Source of the DNA: Candidatus Thiodiazotropha endolucinida
GTDB taxonomy: Bacteria; Pseudomonadota; Gammaproteobacteria; Chromatiales; Chromatiaceae
Reading direction: 5' to 3'
Assembly (NCBI RefSeq): GCF_001715975.1
Contig: NZ_MARB01000020.1
Span: 1-64,000, forward strand
Length of the DNA: 64,000 bases
The notes under the pieces were generated by a model. It saw nothing but the letters and a program-made list of their open reading frames with translations. It was not told where the DNA came from and searched no databases. The position numbers were made by a program, and so were the translations under genes. Below, in pieces: positions 36,226 through 44,460 of this stretch. How positions within the stretch are numbered: position 1 is the stretch's first letter; every line of letters begins with the position of its first letter.

Positions 36226-37184
36226 CGGTCAGCCTCGCGCATTGTGTTGATTATTTGCTGAGCCGCCTCATCGTCCTGAGGATAAGCTTGTTCCTCTTTT
36301 TGTTTCTTACGCTTCTTGCTTATTTCAGATTCATTATCGGGAAAATCCACCTCGTCCATCTTTGTCGCAGCCGCGAAGGTGTGCTCGTTATCATTGTAAA
36401 GAATGCTGTCATCACCCCATGGTAATCGACGATAGACACCCAAATCATCCAGTCCGAGGAATGGATATTTAATGATGTCGAAATAGGGTGAGTAGTCGAA
36501 GTCCTTGGGCGTGAAGAGTCGCGGGTTCCGTTTAAAGAAACGCAGGCTGCCGTCTTCATCACGATCGATGAAAGGCAGGATAGGGAAATTGACCTTATTG
36601 AAGGCGGATGCCAACAGCGACGAACAGACGGTTCGCGTAGGCGAACCGGCATTATGCTCAAACAGACTGGAGCGCCAGCGCCTGGGTAAGACGTTCCAGG
36701 GGAAGAAAAAGCGGGCCAGGTCGAGCAAGTGACGCACATCATAGTCAAAGCCGATATGGTGGATGGCATGGGCCACCACCTTGTGCGCATCCTCAGGTTC
36801 GAGCCCCGTGGGGCGGCAGATGCGCAAGTGATCCTTACGGTACTTGGAGAGTGGGGTGATGATAGTACCTTCACCCAACAGGGCCTCGACCATCAATTGT
36901 TCACTGAGGTCGCCTTGATAGGCCATGCGGACCCGCTGCTGGAGTTGTGGATCACGGATATCATAGATGCGTCCGATATAGAGCGCGGAGTGGGTCCATG
37001 TGCTTTGGGTGATGGTCTTGATTACGTTGCTTACCCGACTGCGTCCCTCTACCAACAGAACATCAGCGGGTCTGAGTTCATAACTGAGGCGATTGAAATC
37101 ACATAGCGGCGAGGTGGAGGGCGGACTCTCCTTAGTCAGCCACTCCGCTATCCACTGCATGATTTTCTGCCCAACTTTCCTCAT
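36222..37184 (-). CDS. YiiX/YebB-like NlpC/P60-superfamily protein
   Basis: 320-residue protein of the YiiX/YaeF group, a permuted papain-like fold in the NlpC/P60 superfamily. LRPADVLLVEGRS opens the domain, WTHSALYIG carries the catalytic histidine, VEALLGEGTIITPLSKY follows, and RTVCSSLLASAF carries the catalytic cysteine. The C-terminal ~90 residues are charged (KKRKKQKEEQAY). Such proteins can act on amide bonds in peptides or acylated molecules. Its translational overlap with fadE and the nearby acyl-CoA ligase suggests it may process a lipid or lipopeptide; that is inference. It is first in the cluster. Confidence 0.8.
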   Translation of the reverse strand: MRKVGQKIMQWIAEWLTKESPPSTSPLCDFNRLSYELRPADVLLVEGRSRVSNVIKTITQSTWTHSALYIGRIYDIRDPQLQQRVRMAYQGDLSEQLMVEALLGEGTIITPLSKYRKDHLRICRPTGLEPEDAHKVVAHAIHHIGFDYDVRHLLDLARFFFPWNVLPRRWRSSLFEHNAGSPTRTVCSSLLASAFNKVNFPILPFIDRDEDGSLRFFKRNPRLFTPKDFDYSPYFDIIKYPFLGLDDLGVYRRLPWGDDSILYNDNEHTFAAATKMDEVDFPDNESEISKKRKKQKEEQAYPQDDEAAQQIINTMREADR

Positions 37185-37421
37185 TTAAAACCCAGGAAAA
37201 CAGTAAGTAATACAATAAGTATAGACCGTAATTTTAGTAGGTGAGTTTCAATAGGAAGTGGAGTAATACTTGCTCAGGCGGGATTTATCGGAGCGTACAT
37301 AGGAATCGAAGAGGGCTAAACTTACATCTTCGCTGAGTTCCTGAAAGCAGATTGAACGGCCCTCATCTTTTAAATTGAATAATTATAAATACTATATATA
37401 AAATAAATAATTATATTTTAT

Positions 37422-38534
37422 TTATGAAGTAATTTGTGATTGCCTGTGTTGCCGAATCCCACCACTCCACCAGATTCGGCAGGCACCTTCATCGGATACC
37501 ATACAGGGTCCGATCGGTGTCCTTGGGGTACAAGTCTTGCCATAGAGTCTGCACTGATTCGGGTATTTCCGACCCAGTACCACCGCAGCGCAGTCACAAC
37601 CGGGAGGCATCTCGCCACTCCGTTTTCGATCGGCAGAATCATAGTCAGGAAAACGCTTCCGAGCATCCCAGTTTGAGTACTCATCATTCAGGTCAAAACC
37701 GGAATTGGGAATGATACCGATCCCACGCCAGTTGGCATCGACAACAACCATCGCTTTTTTCAGATGAGCTTTCGCGCTGGGATTACCGCCGGGATTGACC
37801 AATTCAGGGTAACAGTTGTCGAGAAATATCCGGTCGTCCAGATACTGTCTGATCACGGAGTAAGTGGCCGCCAGCAGGCTCTCAGGGGTAAAGCCGGCCA
37901 CAGCGGCAGGTATATGGTGCTGTTGCACGACAAATGACCACTCCTCCGGCCCCATCACAGTCGCCACATGACCGGGCGCGACCAGGGCATTGAATCCCGG
38001 CTTTTCATCACTAAGCAACATAGATACGGCAGGCCAGGTCAGTCGACCCGATAGCAGGATGGTGAGGTTGTCGGGTATACCCTCGACCAACAGCGCGGCG
38101 ACCGGGGCCGTTGTGGTCTCGAAGCCGGCGGCAAAAAAAACCACCTCCCGCTCGGGGGAGGCCTGAGCGATCTGCAGGACCTCGATGGGGGAGGCGATGG
38201 GACGGATATCCGCACCGGCGGCATGGGCCTGATCAAGGGAGCGTGGTTCTCCCTTGCTGACATTGACCGGTACCCGCAGCATGTCGCCAAAGGCCACCAG
38301 GGTGATCGGTTCCTGCAGCGCCAGCTGCATCGCTTGATAGACATCTTCTTCGGGACATACGCAAACAGGGCAGCCGGGGCCAGGTATCAGCTCTATCTGG
38401 CTGGGCAGTGCGCCACGCAACCCGGCCTGGGTAATGGCGCGCTCATGACCACCGCAGACATTCATGATCTTGACCGGCTCCCGCAATGGCAGGGCATTTA
38501 TTTGTTGCAGCCAGGATTTCGCGTCTATCGACAT
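37422..38534 (-). CDS. hypD: Hydrogenase maturation protein HypD
   Basis: Iron-sulfur scaffold on which the Fe(CN)2CO group of [NiFe] hydrogenases is assembled, working with HypC and HypE. The 370-residue protein has MNVCGGHE, LIPGPGCPVCVCPEEDV, FETTTAPVAA and the C-terminal cysteine set PPGCDCAAVVLGRKYPNQC with GPCMVSDEGACRIWW, which together hold the 4Fe-4S cluster and catalytic cysteines. It is separated from hypB by 221 bases that contain an inverted-repeat pair starting eleven bases upstream of its ATG, so its expression may be decoupled from hypCAB. hypE and hypF are not in this window. Confidence 0.95.
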   Translation of the reverse strand: MSIDAKSWLQQINALPLREPVKIMNVCGGHERAITQAGLRGALPSQIELIPGPGCPVCVCPEEDVYQAMQLALQEPITLVAFGDMLRVPVNVSKGEPRSLDQAHAAGADIRPIASPIEVLQIAQASPEREVVFFAAGFETTTAPVAALLVEGIPDNLTILLSGRLTWPAVSMLLSDEKPGFNALVAPGHVATVMGPEEWSFVVQQHHIPAAVAGFTPESLLAATYSVIRQYLDDRIFLDNCYPELVNPGGNPSAKAHLKKAMVVVDANWRGIGIIPNSGFDLNDEYSNWDARKRFPDYDSADRKRSGEMPPGCDCAAVVLGRKYPNQCRLYGKTCTPRTPIGPCMVSDEGACRIWWSGGIRQHRQSQITS

Positions 38535-38544
38535 GGGGTCTCTA

Positions 38545-38744
38545 GCCGCAAATGGACGCTAATCACCGCAAATCAACCGCAAATGGAATGATGCTACTCA
38601 TTAATCAATTTCAGTTTCATATGTTGCTGATCATATGGTCGCTCACGAGGTCTCCTTCATCTCGTATACAATCATCACTTTCAATTTCAAACAACAGAAT
38701 AGATTATTCGCGTAGGTTCGCGGTGATTGGCGTCCATTTGCGGC
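38545..38744. repeat. Inverted pair of phased CGCAAAT-type repeats between hypB and hypD
   Basis: The left arm 38545-38586 is made of ~10-base units (CGCAAATGGA, CGCTAATCAC, CGCAAATCAA, then CGCAAATGG). The right arm at about 38717-38744 is its reverse complement (28 bases, about 26 identical). The space between is AT-rich and noncoding. The same type of pair occurs at 46273-46456 and 56739-56855. This copy ends eleven bases upstream of the hypD ATG. Confidence 0.8.
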
Positions 38745-38755
38745 TTGTTTCTCTT

Positions 38756-39577
38756 CTACAGTTTATCAGTATGTAACTTCACACCATCGGGTTGCAGTTT
38801 CGGATGCAGGGTCTCTCCCCTGGAGCGTCTATCGTTCTGCAGTTCAAGTTGCTCCTGCAGCCAATCCAGCCATCTATCCATACCCTCGCCTGACTTGGCT
38901 GAAGTCAGCGTGATCGGCGCTTCAACGGCCAGCCGGCGAACCGCCTGCTCAGCCCGTTCGGGGTTGAAATCATCCAATACCGACAGCAGATCGGATTTCG
39001 TGATCAATACATGATCGGCTGCGCGGAAGATGACCGGGTATTTACTGGGCTTGTCATCCCCTTCGGTGACTGAGAGCAGGGTAATATTGATATGCTGACC
39101 CAGGTCGAAGCTGGCCGGACAGACCAGGTTGCCGACATTTTCGATAAACAGAATGTCCACTTCGTCCAGATTCATCTGATGCAGGGCGTGGTGGATCATA
39201 TGGGCATCAAGGTGACAGGCGGTGCCGGTAGTGATCTGGATAGCCTCCACACCTTTTTCCCGAATGCGTTCGGCATCGTTCTCTGTTTCAAGGTCACCTT
39301 CGACAACACTGATTCGGTATTTATGGCCAAGCTTGTCGATGGTGGTTTCCAGCAGGCGGGTTTTACCACTGCCGGGTGATGACATGAGATTGATCGCCAG
39401 TAGTTGATGACGGTCAAAATGCTCACGGTTATGGGCGGCCTGATGGTCGTTTTCGCTGAGCAGATTCTGTAACACCTCCACTGCAACGCTGCCGTCCTCT
39501 GTATGGGCATGTCTGCCTCCCTCTTCAATGAGATGCCGATTGCCTTCTGTGATGTTACAGCCACATGTGTCGCACAT
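38756..39577 (-). CDS. hypB: Hydrogenase maturation GTPase HypB
   Basis: GTPase that with HypA inserts nickel into the large subunit. The 273-residue protein has the N-terminal cysteine motif MCDTCGC that binds metal, followed by a short His-containing stretch rather than a long histidine-rich metal store. It has the P-loop LMSSPGSGKTRLLE, the switch VEGDLETENDA, the zinc/nickel site TGTACHLDAHMIHHAL and NVGNLVCPASFDLGQH. It lies 49 bases after hypA. Its position in a hypC-A-B order on the minus strand matches many uptake-hydrogenase loci. Confidence 0.96.
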   Translation of the reverse strand: MCDTCGCNITEGNRHLIEEGGRHAHTEDGSVAVEVLQNLLSENDHQAAHNREHFDRHQLLAINLMSSPGSGKTRLLETTIDKLGHKYRISVVEGDLETENDAERIREKGVEAIQITTGTACHLDAHMIHHALHQMNLDEVDILFIENVGNLVCPASFDLGQHINITLLSVTEGDDKPSKYPVIFRAADHVLITKSDLLSVLDDFNPERAEQAVRRLAVEAPITLTSAKSGEGMDRWLDWLQEQLELQNDRRSRGETLHPKLQPDGVKLHTDKL

Positions 39578-39626
39578 CAGAATAAGCTCCTCAATTTGGT
39601 TTCACAGCTAGTCAAGACTGTGTGAT

Positions 39627-39983
39627 TCAATCGTTATCCTCCCGTGTCAGTTCAACACTGGCGAGCAGGAGTTCATCCCCACTGATGAGTTGTGTGCGGA
39701 AATCACCACATTTACAGCAGATCAATCTATTCGCCGATACATCGCACTCGGCGCCACATTGTTGGCAGCGTACCCGTACCTGTTGCAATGCTGTTTCCAG
39801 TTCAGCCTTGGCGGCAATACTCCCCGCACGGGCGATTGTGAAGGCCTGTTGCAGCAGTTCCGGCACCACGCCGGATAGGGGGCCGATGTGGATGACGATT
39901 CTGATAACCTGACTGGCGTTTTCCCGCTTTGCAATCGCCTCGACCTGCGCCAGCATTGCCTGGCAGACAGATAGTTCATGCAT
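39627..39983 (-). CDS. hypA: Hydrogenase nickel-insertion protein HypA
   Basis: 118-residue metallochaperone that hands nickel to the hydrogenase large subunit with HypB. It begins MHELSVCQAMLAQVE, where the N-terminal Met-His-Glu form the nickel site, and has two zinc pairs, VRCQQCGAECD and LICCKCGDF. The frame is open upstream, but the start at 39983 is fixed by the MHELS signature. It overlaps hypC by eight bases. Length is typical. Confidence 0.95.
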   Translation of the reverse strand: MHELSVCQAMLAQVEAIAKRENASQVIRIVIHIGPLSGVVPELLQQAFTIARAGSIAAKAELETALQQVRVRCQQCGAECDVSANRLICCKCGDFRTQLISGDELLLASVELTREDND

Positions 39984-40218
39984 CAGGCGGGGATTCCATC
40001 TTCGCCAGCATCTGGTCATAGACCTCCCAGGCCGAGCGAGCTTCCTGCGGCGTGACTTTTTGAATTGCATATCCGACATGTACGACAACAAAGTCGTCCG
40101 GCTGCAATGCTTCATGCTGCAGCATGAAGAGGCTCACTTCCCGCTGAATGCCTTTTGCCTCACACTGTGCGGTAAAGCCGTCGATACTTTTGATCTGCAT
40201 GGGTATGCCCAGGCACAT
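39976..40218 (-). CDS. hypC: Hydrogenase maturation chaperone HypC
   Basis: 80-residue chaperone of the large subunit and HypD. The MCLGIPMQIKSIDGF start places the conserved N-terminal Cys-2, and VVVHVGYAIQKV is the HypC core. It is the first gene of the minus-strand hyp run and diverges from the protease gene, with only 66 bases between starts, so a shared control region is likely. No clear promoter pair was identified there. Confidence 0.95.
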   Translation of the reverse strand: MCLGIPMQIKSIDGFTAQCEAKGIQREVSLFMLQHEALQPDDFVVVHVGYAIQKVTPQEARSAWEVYDQMLAKMESPPDA

Positions 40219-40284
40219 GATATAACCTTCGTTTACAGTTATGATCCAGTAGCTGCCTATTTCATTCTCGCAAGGGGATTATTT

Positions 40285-40770
40285 TTGTCAATCAAATCTG
40301 TCTTGATCCTTGGTATAGGAAATACCCTGTTAAGCGACGAGGGTATTGGCGTTCAATTGGTGAATCGTATGCAACGGCAGGTCGGAGCGGTGCCGGGTAT
40401 TGAGTATCTGGATGGTGGTACCCTCAGTTTTACGCTGGCTGAGCCGATCGCCAGGGCGGATGGATTGATCGTGGCGGATGCAGCCCGCATGGGAGAGCCC
40501 CCCGGTACGCTGAGAGTCTTCCACGATCAGGAGATGGACAGCTACCTTCAAGGAAATCGGGCGAGTGTGCATGAGGTGAGTCTGGGTGACCTGCTCGATA
40601 TAGCCCGACTCTCAGATACCCTGCCGGCTCGACGCTGTCTGATTGGCATCGAACCCGAACATCTGGATTGGGGAGAGGCATTGAGCAAGACCGTAGAACC
40701 GGCGGTTGAGCAGGGGATTGCCGAGATCGTCTCGATCCTGGAGTCATGGGGCCTTTTACCTGCCGGATAG
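40285..40770 (+). CDS. [NiFe] hydrogenase large-subunit maturation endopeptidase
   Basis: 161-residue HybD/HupD/HyaD-type nickel-dependent aspartic endoprotease that removes the C-terminal tail of the large subunit after nickel insertion. Conserved motifs are LILGIGNTLLSDEGIG with the metal-binding Glu/Asp, ADGLIVADAARMGEPPGTL and the metal-binding histidine in SVHEVSLGD. No ATG fits the N-terminus; TTG at 40285 gives MSIKSVLILGIGN and AGGGG seven bases upstream. Its target is presumably hynL encoded downstream. The large subunit does carry a 15-residue extension beyond the last metal ligand. Confidence 0.92.
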   Translation: MSIKSVLILGIGNTLLSDEGIGVQLVNRMQRQVGAVPGIEYLDGGTLSFTLAEPIARADGLIVADAARMGEPPGTLRVFHDQEMDSYLQGNRASVHEVSLGDLLDIARLSDTLPARRCLIGIEPEHLDWGEALSKTVEPAVEQGIAEIVSILESWGLLPAG

Positions 40771-40911
40771 GGGTAACTCTATTTAGCATTGAGTTGTCCA
40801 AGATCATTTTTTCAGTCTGCAATTATGATCCAGATCAGCTCATGTATCAGTATTTAGTGATATTCTTTATATAAACCGGAAATTCATTGTGACATTGGGC
40901 TGATGTGACTC

Positions 40912-41343
40912 ATGCAGAAACTGCAAGACATCGCTGTACGGGTAGAGGGAAAGGACAGCGCTAACCCACCCGTCAATCACTCGAATGCTACCCCTGTCAT
41001 GCATGAAGTATTGCACTCGCTGAAACAACTCAAGGAGCGAGGCGTGGCGGCTACTATTGATCTTAAGTCCATACCTTTCGGCCCAGGCGATGAGGAAGAG
41101 CTGCTGCACCATCTCGGGTGCGGTGAGGTTTCTATCGAGCTTCAATCCTTGGGTAAAAGCCGTATATGCGAGACCCTTTATCCCGGTGTCTGGCTGATCG
41201 ATCATTACAACGCCGCAGGTGAGCGCGTTGCCCTCTCATTAGAAATAAATCGTGTACCGGAGATCGTTAAGTCTCAACCCGAGGACATCTCGGATGCGAT
41301 TATCAGGCTCGAACAACAGCTAAACCCAGATAGTTCCGCATGA
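40912..41343 (+). CDS. HupH-like hydrogenase expression/formation protein
   Basis: 143-residue protein carrying the C-terminal domain of HupH/HyaF-type factors. The signature is PFGPGDEEELLHHLGCGEVSIELQSLGKSRICETLYPGVWLIDHYN-like: the key parts are LGCGEVSI, ETLYPGVW and a hydrophobic C-terminal helix region. Full HupH proteins are about twice this length, so this is a shortened form lacking the N-terminal half. In other bacteria HupH assists small-subunit maturation or [FeS] cluster insertion. It lies between the protease and hynS, on the same strand. Confidence 0.8.
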   Translation: MQKLQDIAVRVEGKDSANPPVNHSNATPVMHEVLHSLKQLKERGVAATIDLKSIPFGPGDEEELLHHLGCGEVSIELQSLGKSRICETLYPGVWLIDHYNAAGERVALSLEINRVPEIVKSQPEDISDAIIRLEQQLNPDSSA

Positions 41344-41367
41344 TTGTCGTTTGCGGGAGGAGTAGTA

Positions 41368-42474
41368 ATGGCTGAAGAACTCAAACCCATCACTAAAACA
41401 CTTGGGGAGAGCCTGCGGGAAAGCGGCGTCTCCAGACGGGGTTTTCTGAAATTCTGCAGTGTCACGGCATCGATGATGGCATTGCCTCCGGCAATGGTGC
41501 CTGCGATTGCCGCTTCTCTCGATAAAGCGAAGAGGCCCTCGGTCATATGGCTCTCGTTTCAGGAATGTACCGGCTGTACTGAATCCCTGACCCGCAGTCA
41601 TTCACCCACTGTGGAGAATCTGATTTTCGATCATATCTCTCTCGATTATCACCATACCTTGCAAGTGGCATCCGGAGACGCGGCAGAGGCGGCGCGTGAA
41701 GCGGCGATGCACGAAAACGAAGGTAACTATATCGTAGTCGTGGATGGTTCCATCCCACTGGCGAATCCGGGCTTTTCCACAATCGCAGGGATCAGCAATC
41801 TGCAGATATTGGAAGAGACGGTCGCCGGTGCCGCCGCGGTTGTGGCGGTCGGTACCTGCGCGGCGTTCGGGGGCTTACCCCAGGCCAAACCCAATCCGAC
41901 CGGTGCGGTTTCAGTCTCAGATATCGTGAAGGATAAGCCGGTCGTCAATGTATCGGGTTGCCCACCCATTCCGACCGTGATTACAGGCGTATTGGCACAT
42001 TTCCTAACGTTCGGATCTCTGCCGGAGCTCGACAGCCTGGGCAGACCAAAGGTCTTTTTCGGTAAGAGCATCCACGACCGTTGTTATCGGCGGCCTTTCT
42101 ATGACAAAGGCCTGTTTGCCGAAACCTTCGATGACGAGGGAGCGCGCAAGGGGTGGTGTCTCTATCGCCTCGGGTGCAAGGGTCCGATGACCTATAACGC
42201 ATGTGCAACCGCCAAGTGGAATCAGGGCGCAAGCTGGCCGGTGGAATCGGGACATGGCTGTCTGGGTTGCTCTGAACCCAATTTCTGGGATGCCGGTGGC
42301 TTCTACAATGCGTTGTCGATTCCAGACAGTGATGTGATCCGGCAGGCTGCCTATGTAGTGGGTGCGGGCGTTGCCATTGGCGCGGCAGCCGGAGCGCTCA
42401 ATCGCAGCAAGCAGGCCAAGGCTGCTTCCGAGCATGAAACAGTAACTATCGATGACTTGGATAAGAGATCATGA
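41368..42474 (+). CDS. hynS: [NiFe] hydrogenase small subunit, Isp type
   Basis: 368-residue electron-transfer subunit with iron-sulfur clusters. A Tat signal is present (SRRGFLKFCSVTASMMAL, twin arginine at 23-24), so it is exported folded together with the large subunit. FQECTGCTES (C67, C70) begins the proximal cluster site. The C-terminus has a hydrophobic anchor region (AAYVVGAGVAIGAAAGAL). The ATG at 41368 is preceded by GGAGGAG five bases upstream; the in-frame TTG at 41344 is unlikely. The stop overlaps isp1 by four bases. The split of the small and large subunits by isp genes marks group 1e hydrogenases as in Allochromatium and Thiocapsa. Confidence 0.95.
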   Translation: MAEELKPITKTLGESLRESGVSRRGFLKFCSVTASMMALPPAMVPAIAASLDKAKRPSVIWLSFQECTGCTESLTRSHSPTVENLIFDHISLDYHHTLQVASGDAAEAAREAAMHENEGNYIVVVDGSIPLANPGFSTIAGISNLQILEETVAGAAAVVAVGTCAAFGGLPQAKPNPTGAVSVSDIVKDKPVVNVSGCPPIPTVITGVLAHFLTFGSLPELDSLGRPKVFFGKSIHDRCYRRPFYDKGLFAETFDDEGARKGWCLYRLGCKGPMTYNACATAKWNQGASWPVESGHGCLGCSEPNFWDAGGFYNALSIPDSDVIRQAAYVVGAGVAIGAAAGALNRSKQAKAASEHETVTIDDLDKRS

Positions 42475-43133
42475 ACACACCAGTTGAATTTCTTCTATGG
42501 GTTAGAGGGCCGGGTTTTGATATCGCACTGGTGGTGCTGTTGATCGGTATTCTGATCCGGTTGCTCGAGGTATTGATATTGGGTCGCAAGCCCGACTACT
42601 CAGAGCCCAGAGGGGCGGAACTGGGGTCCGGCCTGCGAACTGTGATTACAAGAACCTTGCCGGAAAAGGGTTCTTTCAGGCGTTCACCGTTCACGGTGGT
42701 TGGTGGTTATATCTGGCATATCGGTTTTTTCATCAGCCTTTTTCTGTTCATTCCACATATTGAGCTGATCCATGCCACCACCGGTCTCAGCTGGCCAGGT
42801 ATTGCCAGCAATCTGGTTGATGCCGTCGCCGCGGTAACCATTGTCACTCTGGTGGCGATGTTGTTCAGCCGTCTGAGCCATCCGGTGAAGCGTTACCTTA
42901 GTGGTCCGGAAGATTATCTGACCTGGTTGGTAACGATTCTGCCCATGATCACGGGTTATCTGGCCTACCATCGGATGGTCGATCCCTATCCGCTGGTGCT
43001 GGGTCTGCACATTCTCAGTGTGGAAATCCTAATGGTGGTATTTCCCTTTACCAAGCTGATGCATGCTTTCACATTCTTTATCGCCCGTTGGTATAACGGG
43101 GCCATGGCAGGTCGCAGAGGAGTTCAGTCATGA
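42471..43133 (+). CDS. isp1: Isp1, membrane cytochrome b-type hydrogenase subunit
   Basis: 220-residue membrane protein of the NarI/DsrM type with about five helices, including IALVVLLIGILIRLLEVLIL, YIWHIGFFISLFLFIPHIELIHA, WLVTILPMITGYLAYH and PLVLGLHILSVEILMVVFPF. Histidines in helices (IWHIGF, FIPHIELIH, LGLHI, LMHAF) are candidate heme-b ligands. In Isp-type hydrogenases it passes electrons between HynSL and the quinone pool or HdrD-like Isp2. It overlaps hynS and isp2 by four bases each, so all three are translationally coupled. Confidence 0.93.
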   Translation: MNTPVEFLLWVRGPGFDIALVVLLIGILIRLLEVLILGRKPDYSEPRGAELGSGLRTVITRTLPEKGSFRRSPFTVVGGYIWHIGFFISLFLFIPHIELIHATTGLSWPGIASNLVDAVAAVTIVTLVAMLFSRLSHPVKRYLSGPEDYLTWLVTILPMITGYLAYHRMVDPYPLVLGLHILSVEILMVVFPFTKLMHAFTFFIARWYNGAMAGRRGVQS

Positions 43134-44395
43134 GCGAAGCAACCCTTGAACGAGGCATGAATGTCTTTCGTGAACAGGTGAACGCACCGATTGCTTCCTT
43201 TTTCTCCAGTTGCGTGAATTGCGGTATGTGTGCCGAGGCCTGCCTCTTCTATACCGAGACAGGCGACCCGAAATACACACCTATCAACAAACTGGAACCA
43301 CTGCGTCGTGTATGGGAGCAGGAGTTTACCCTTTGGGGTAAATTGAAATCGATGCTCGGTTTGAGCGAACCGGTTACCGACGAACTCCTGCAGCAGTGGG
43401 AGCCTCTGATCTACGATGCCTGCACCCTGTGCGGACGCTGCTCCATGGTCTGCCCGGTAGGCAACGATGTCAGTTACATGATCCGGCATGCCAGAGAGGG
43501 ATTCGTTGCTGCGGGTTACTCGCCGGAAGGCATGAAAGGCGCCAGCCGCAGAGCGGTGACAATCGGCAGCCCGATGGGAGTTAAGTTCCACGCATTGGCG
43601 GCGCAGATCAAACATGTGGAGGCCGATACCGGATTGAAGATTCCGGTGGATGTGGAGGGCGTCGACTATATGGCGTTGCTTTCCTCCATGGAGATCATGA
43701 ACTTCCCAGAATATCTGGAAGCCTTGTCCCGCATCTTCAAACAGGCGGGTGTGACCTGGACGATCAGTTCCGAAGCCTTCGAGGCGACTAACTCGGGTAT
43801 TCAGATCGGCTCCTCGGATATCGCCCGAGTGCTTGTCGATCGGGTCGTGGTCGCGGCCGAGAAACTGAAGGTCAAATATGTCATCAGCCCTGAGTGCGGG
43901 CATGCCTATACCGCAATTCGCTGGGAGGGTCCAAACCTCATTGGCAGAGCTTACAAGTTCAAGGTTGTGCACATCCTGGAGCTGCTGGACCAGCTGCGTG
44001 AAAGCGGTCGGTTGAAGACAGAAGGCATGGATGAGACTCGACTGACCTTCCATGATCCGTGTCAGATCGTCCGCAAGGGTGGTGTATTGGAACCACCGCG
44101 TAATCTTCTCAAGATGGTCGCCAGTGAATTTGTCGAGATGCAGGATGCCAGAGAGATGAACTGGTGTTGTGGCGGAGGTGGAGGCGTGAGTGCCAATGAG
44201 AGGGCGGAAGAATTGCGCCTTAAGGTATTCAAACGCAAGAAGACGCAACTCGATGAGCTGAATGTGGAGACCCTGGTTACGGCCTGTGCGAATTGCAGAC
44301 TGATTATAGAGGAGGGTCTCGAAGAGTACCGCATGGAGATTCCGGTTGTGGGTTTGACAGAGATGCTTGCTGAGCATCTGGTAAAGGAAGAGTGA
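43130..44395 (+). CDS. isp2: Isp2, heterodisulfide-reductase-like cytoplasmic subunit
   Basis: 421-residue HdrD/GlpC-like protein. Two 4Fe-4S ferredoxin motifs near the N-terminus (CVNCGMCAEAC and CTLCGRCSMVC) are followed by two CCG-type domains. The first has SPECGHAYTAI, the second DPCQIVRKGG with NWCCGGGGGV and ACANCRLIIEEG. In Isp hydrogenases it is thought to link H2 oxidation to a cytosolic thiol-disulfide or quinone reaction. It lies between isp1 and hynL, in the canonical order. Function is known only by similarity to Thiocapsa/Allochromatium proteins. Confidence 0.93.
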   Translation: MSEATLERGMNVFREQVNAPIASFFSSCVNCGMCAEACLFYTETGDPKYTPINKLEPLRRVWEQEFTLWGKLKSMLGLSEPVTDELLQQWEPLIYDACTLCGRCSMVCPVGNDVSYMIRHAREGFVAAGYSPEGMKGASRRAVTIGSPMGVKFHALAAQIKHVEADTGLKIPVDVEGVDYMALLSSMEIMNFPEYLEALSRIFKQAGVTWTISSEAFEATNSGIQIGSSDIARVLVDRVVVAAEKLKVKYVISPECGHAYTAIRWEGPNLIGRAYKFKVVHILELLDQLRESGRLKTEGMDETRLTFHDPCQIVRKGGVLEPPRNLLKMVASEFVEMQDAREMNWCCGGGGGVSANERAEELRLKVFKRKKTQLDELNVETLVTACANCRLIIEEGLEEYRMEIPVVGLTEMLAEHLVKEE

Positions 44396-44460
44396 GTATC
44401 ACTAAGGGCTGTAAACAGTCCTGGCAGCATGGCTAATCGTATCGACAGGAGACGAGAGAA

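Noticed and set aside
43124-44377. 417-codon minus-strand open frame
   Set aside because: It is the antisense shadow of isp2: it overlaps the gene almost fully, has no family signature and lies on the opposite strand of a clearly coding frame.
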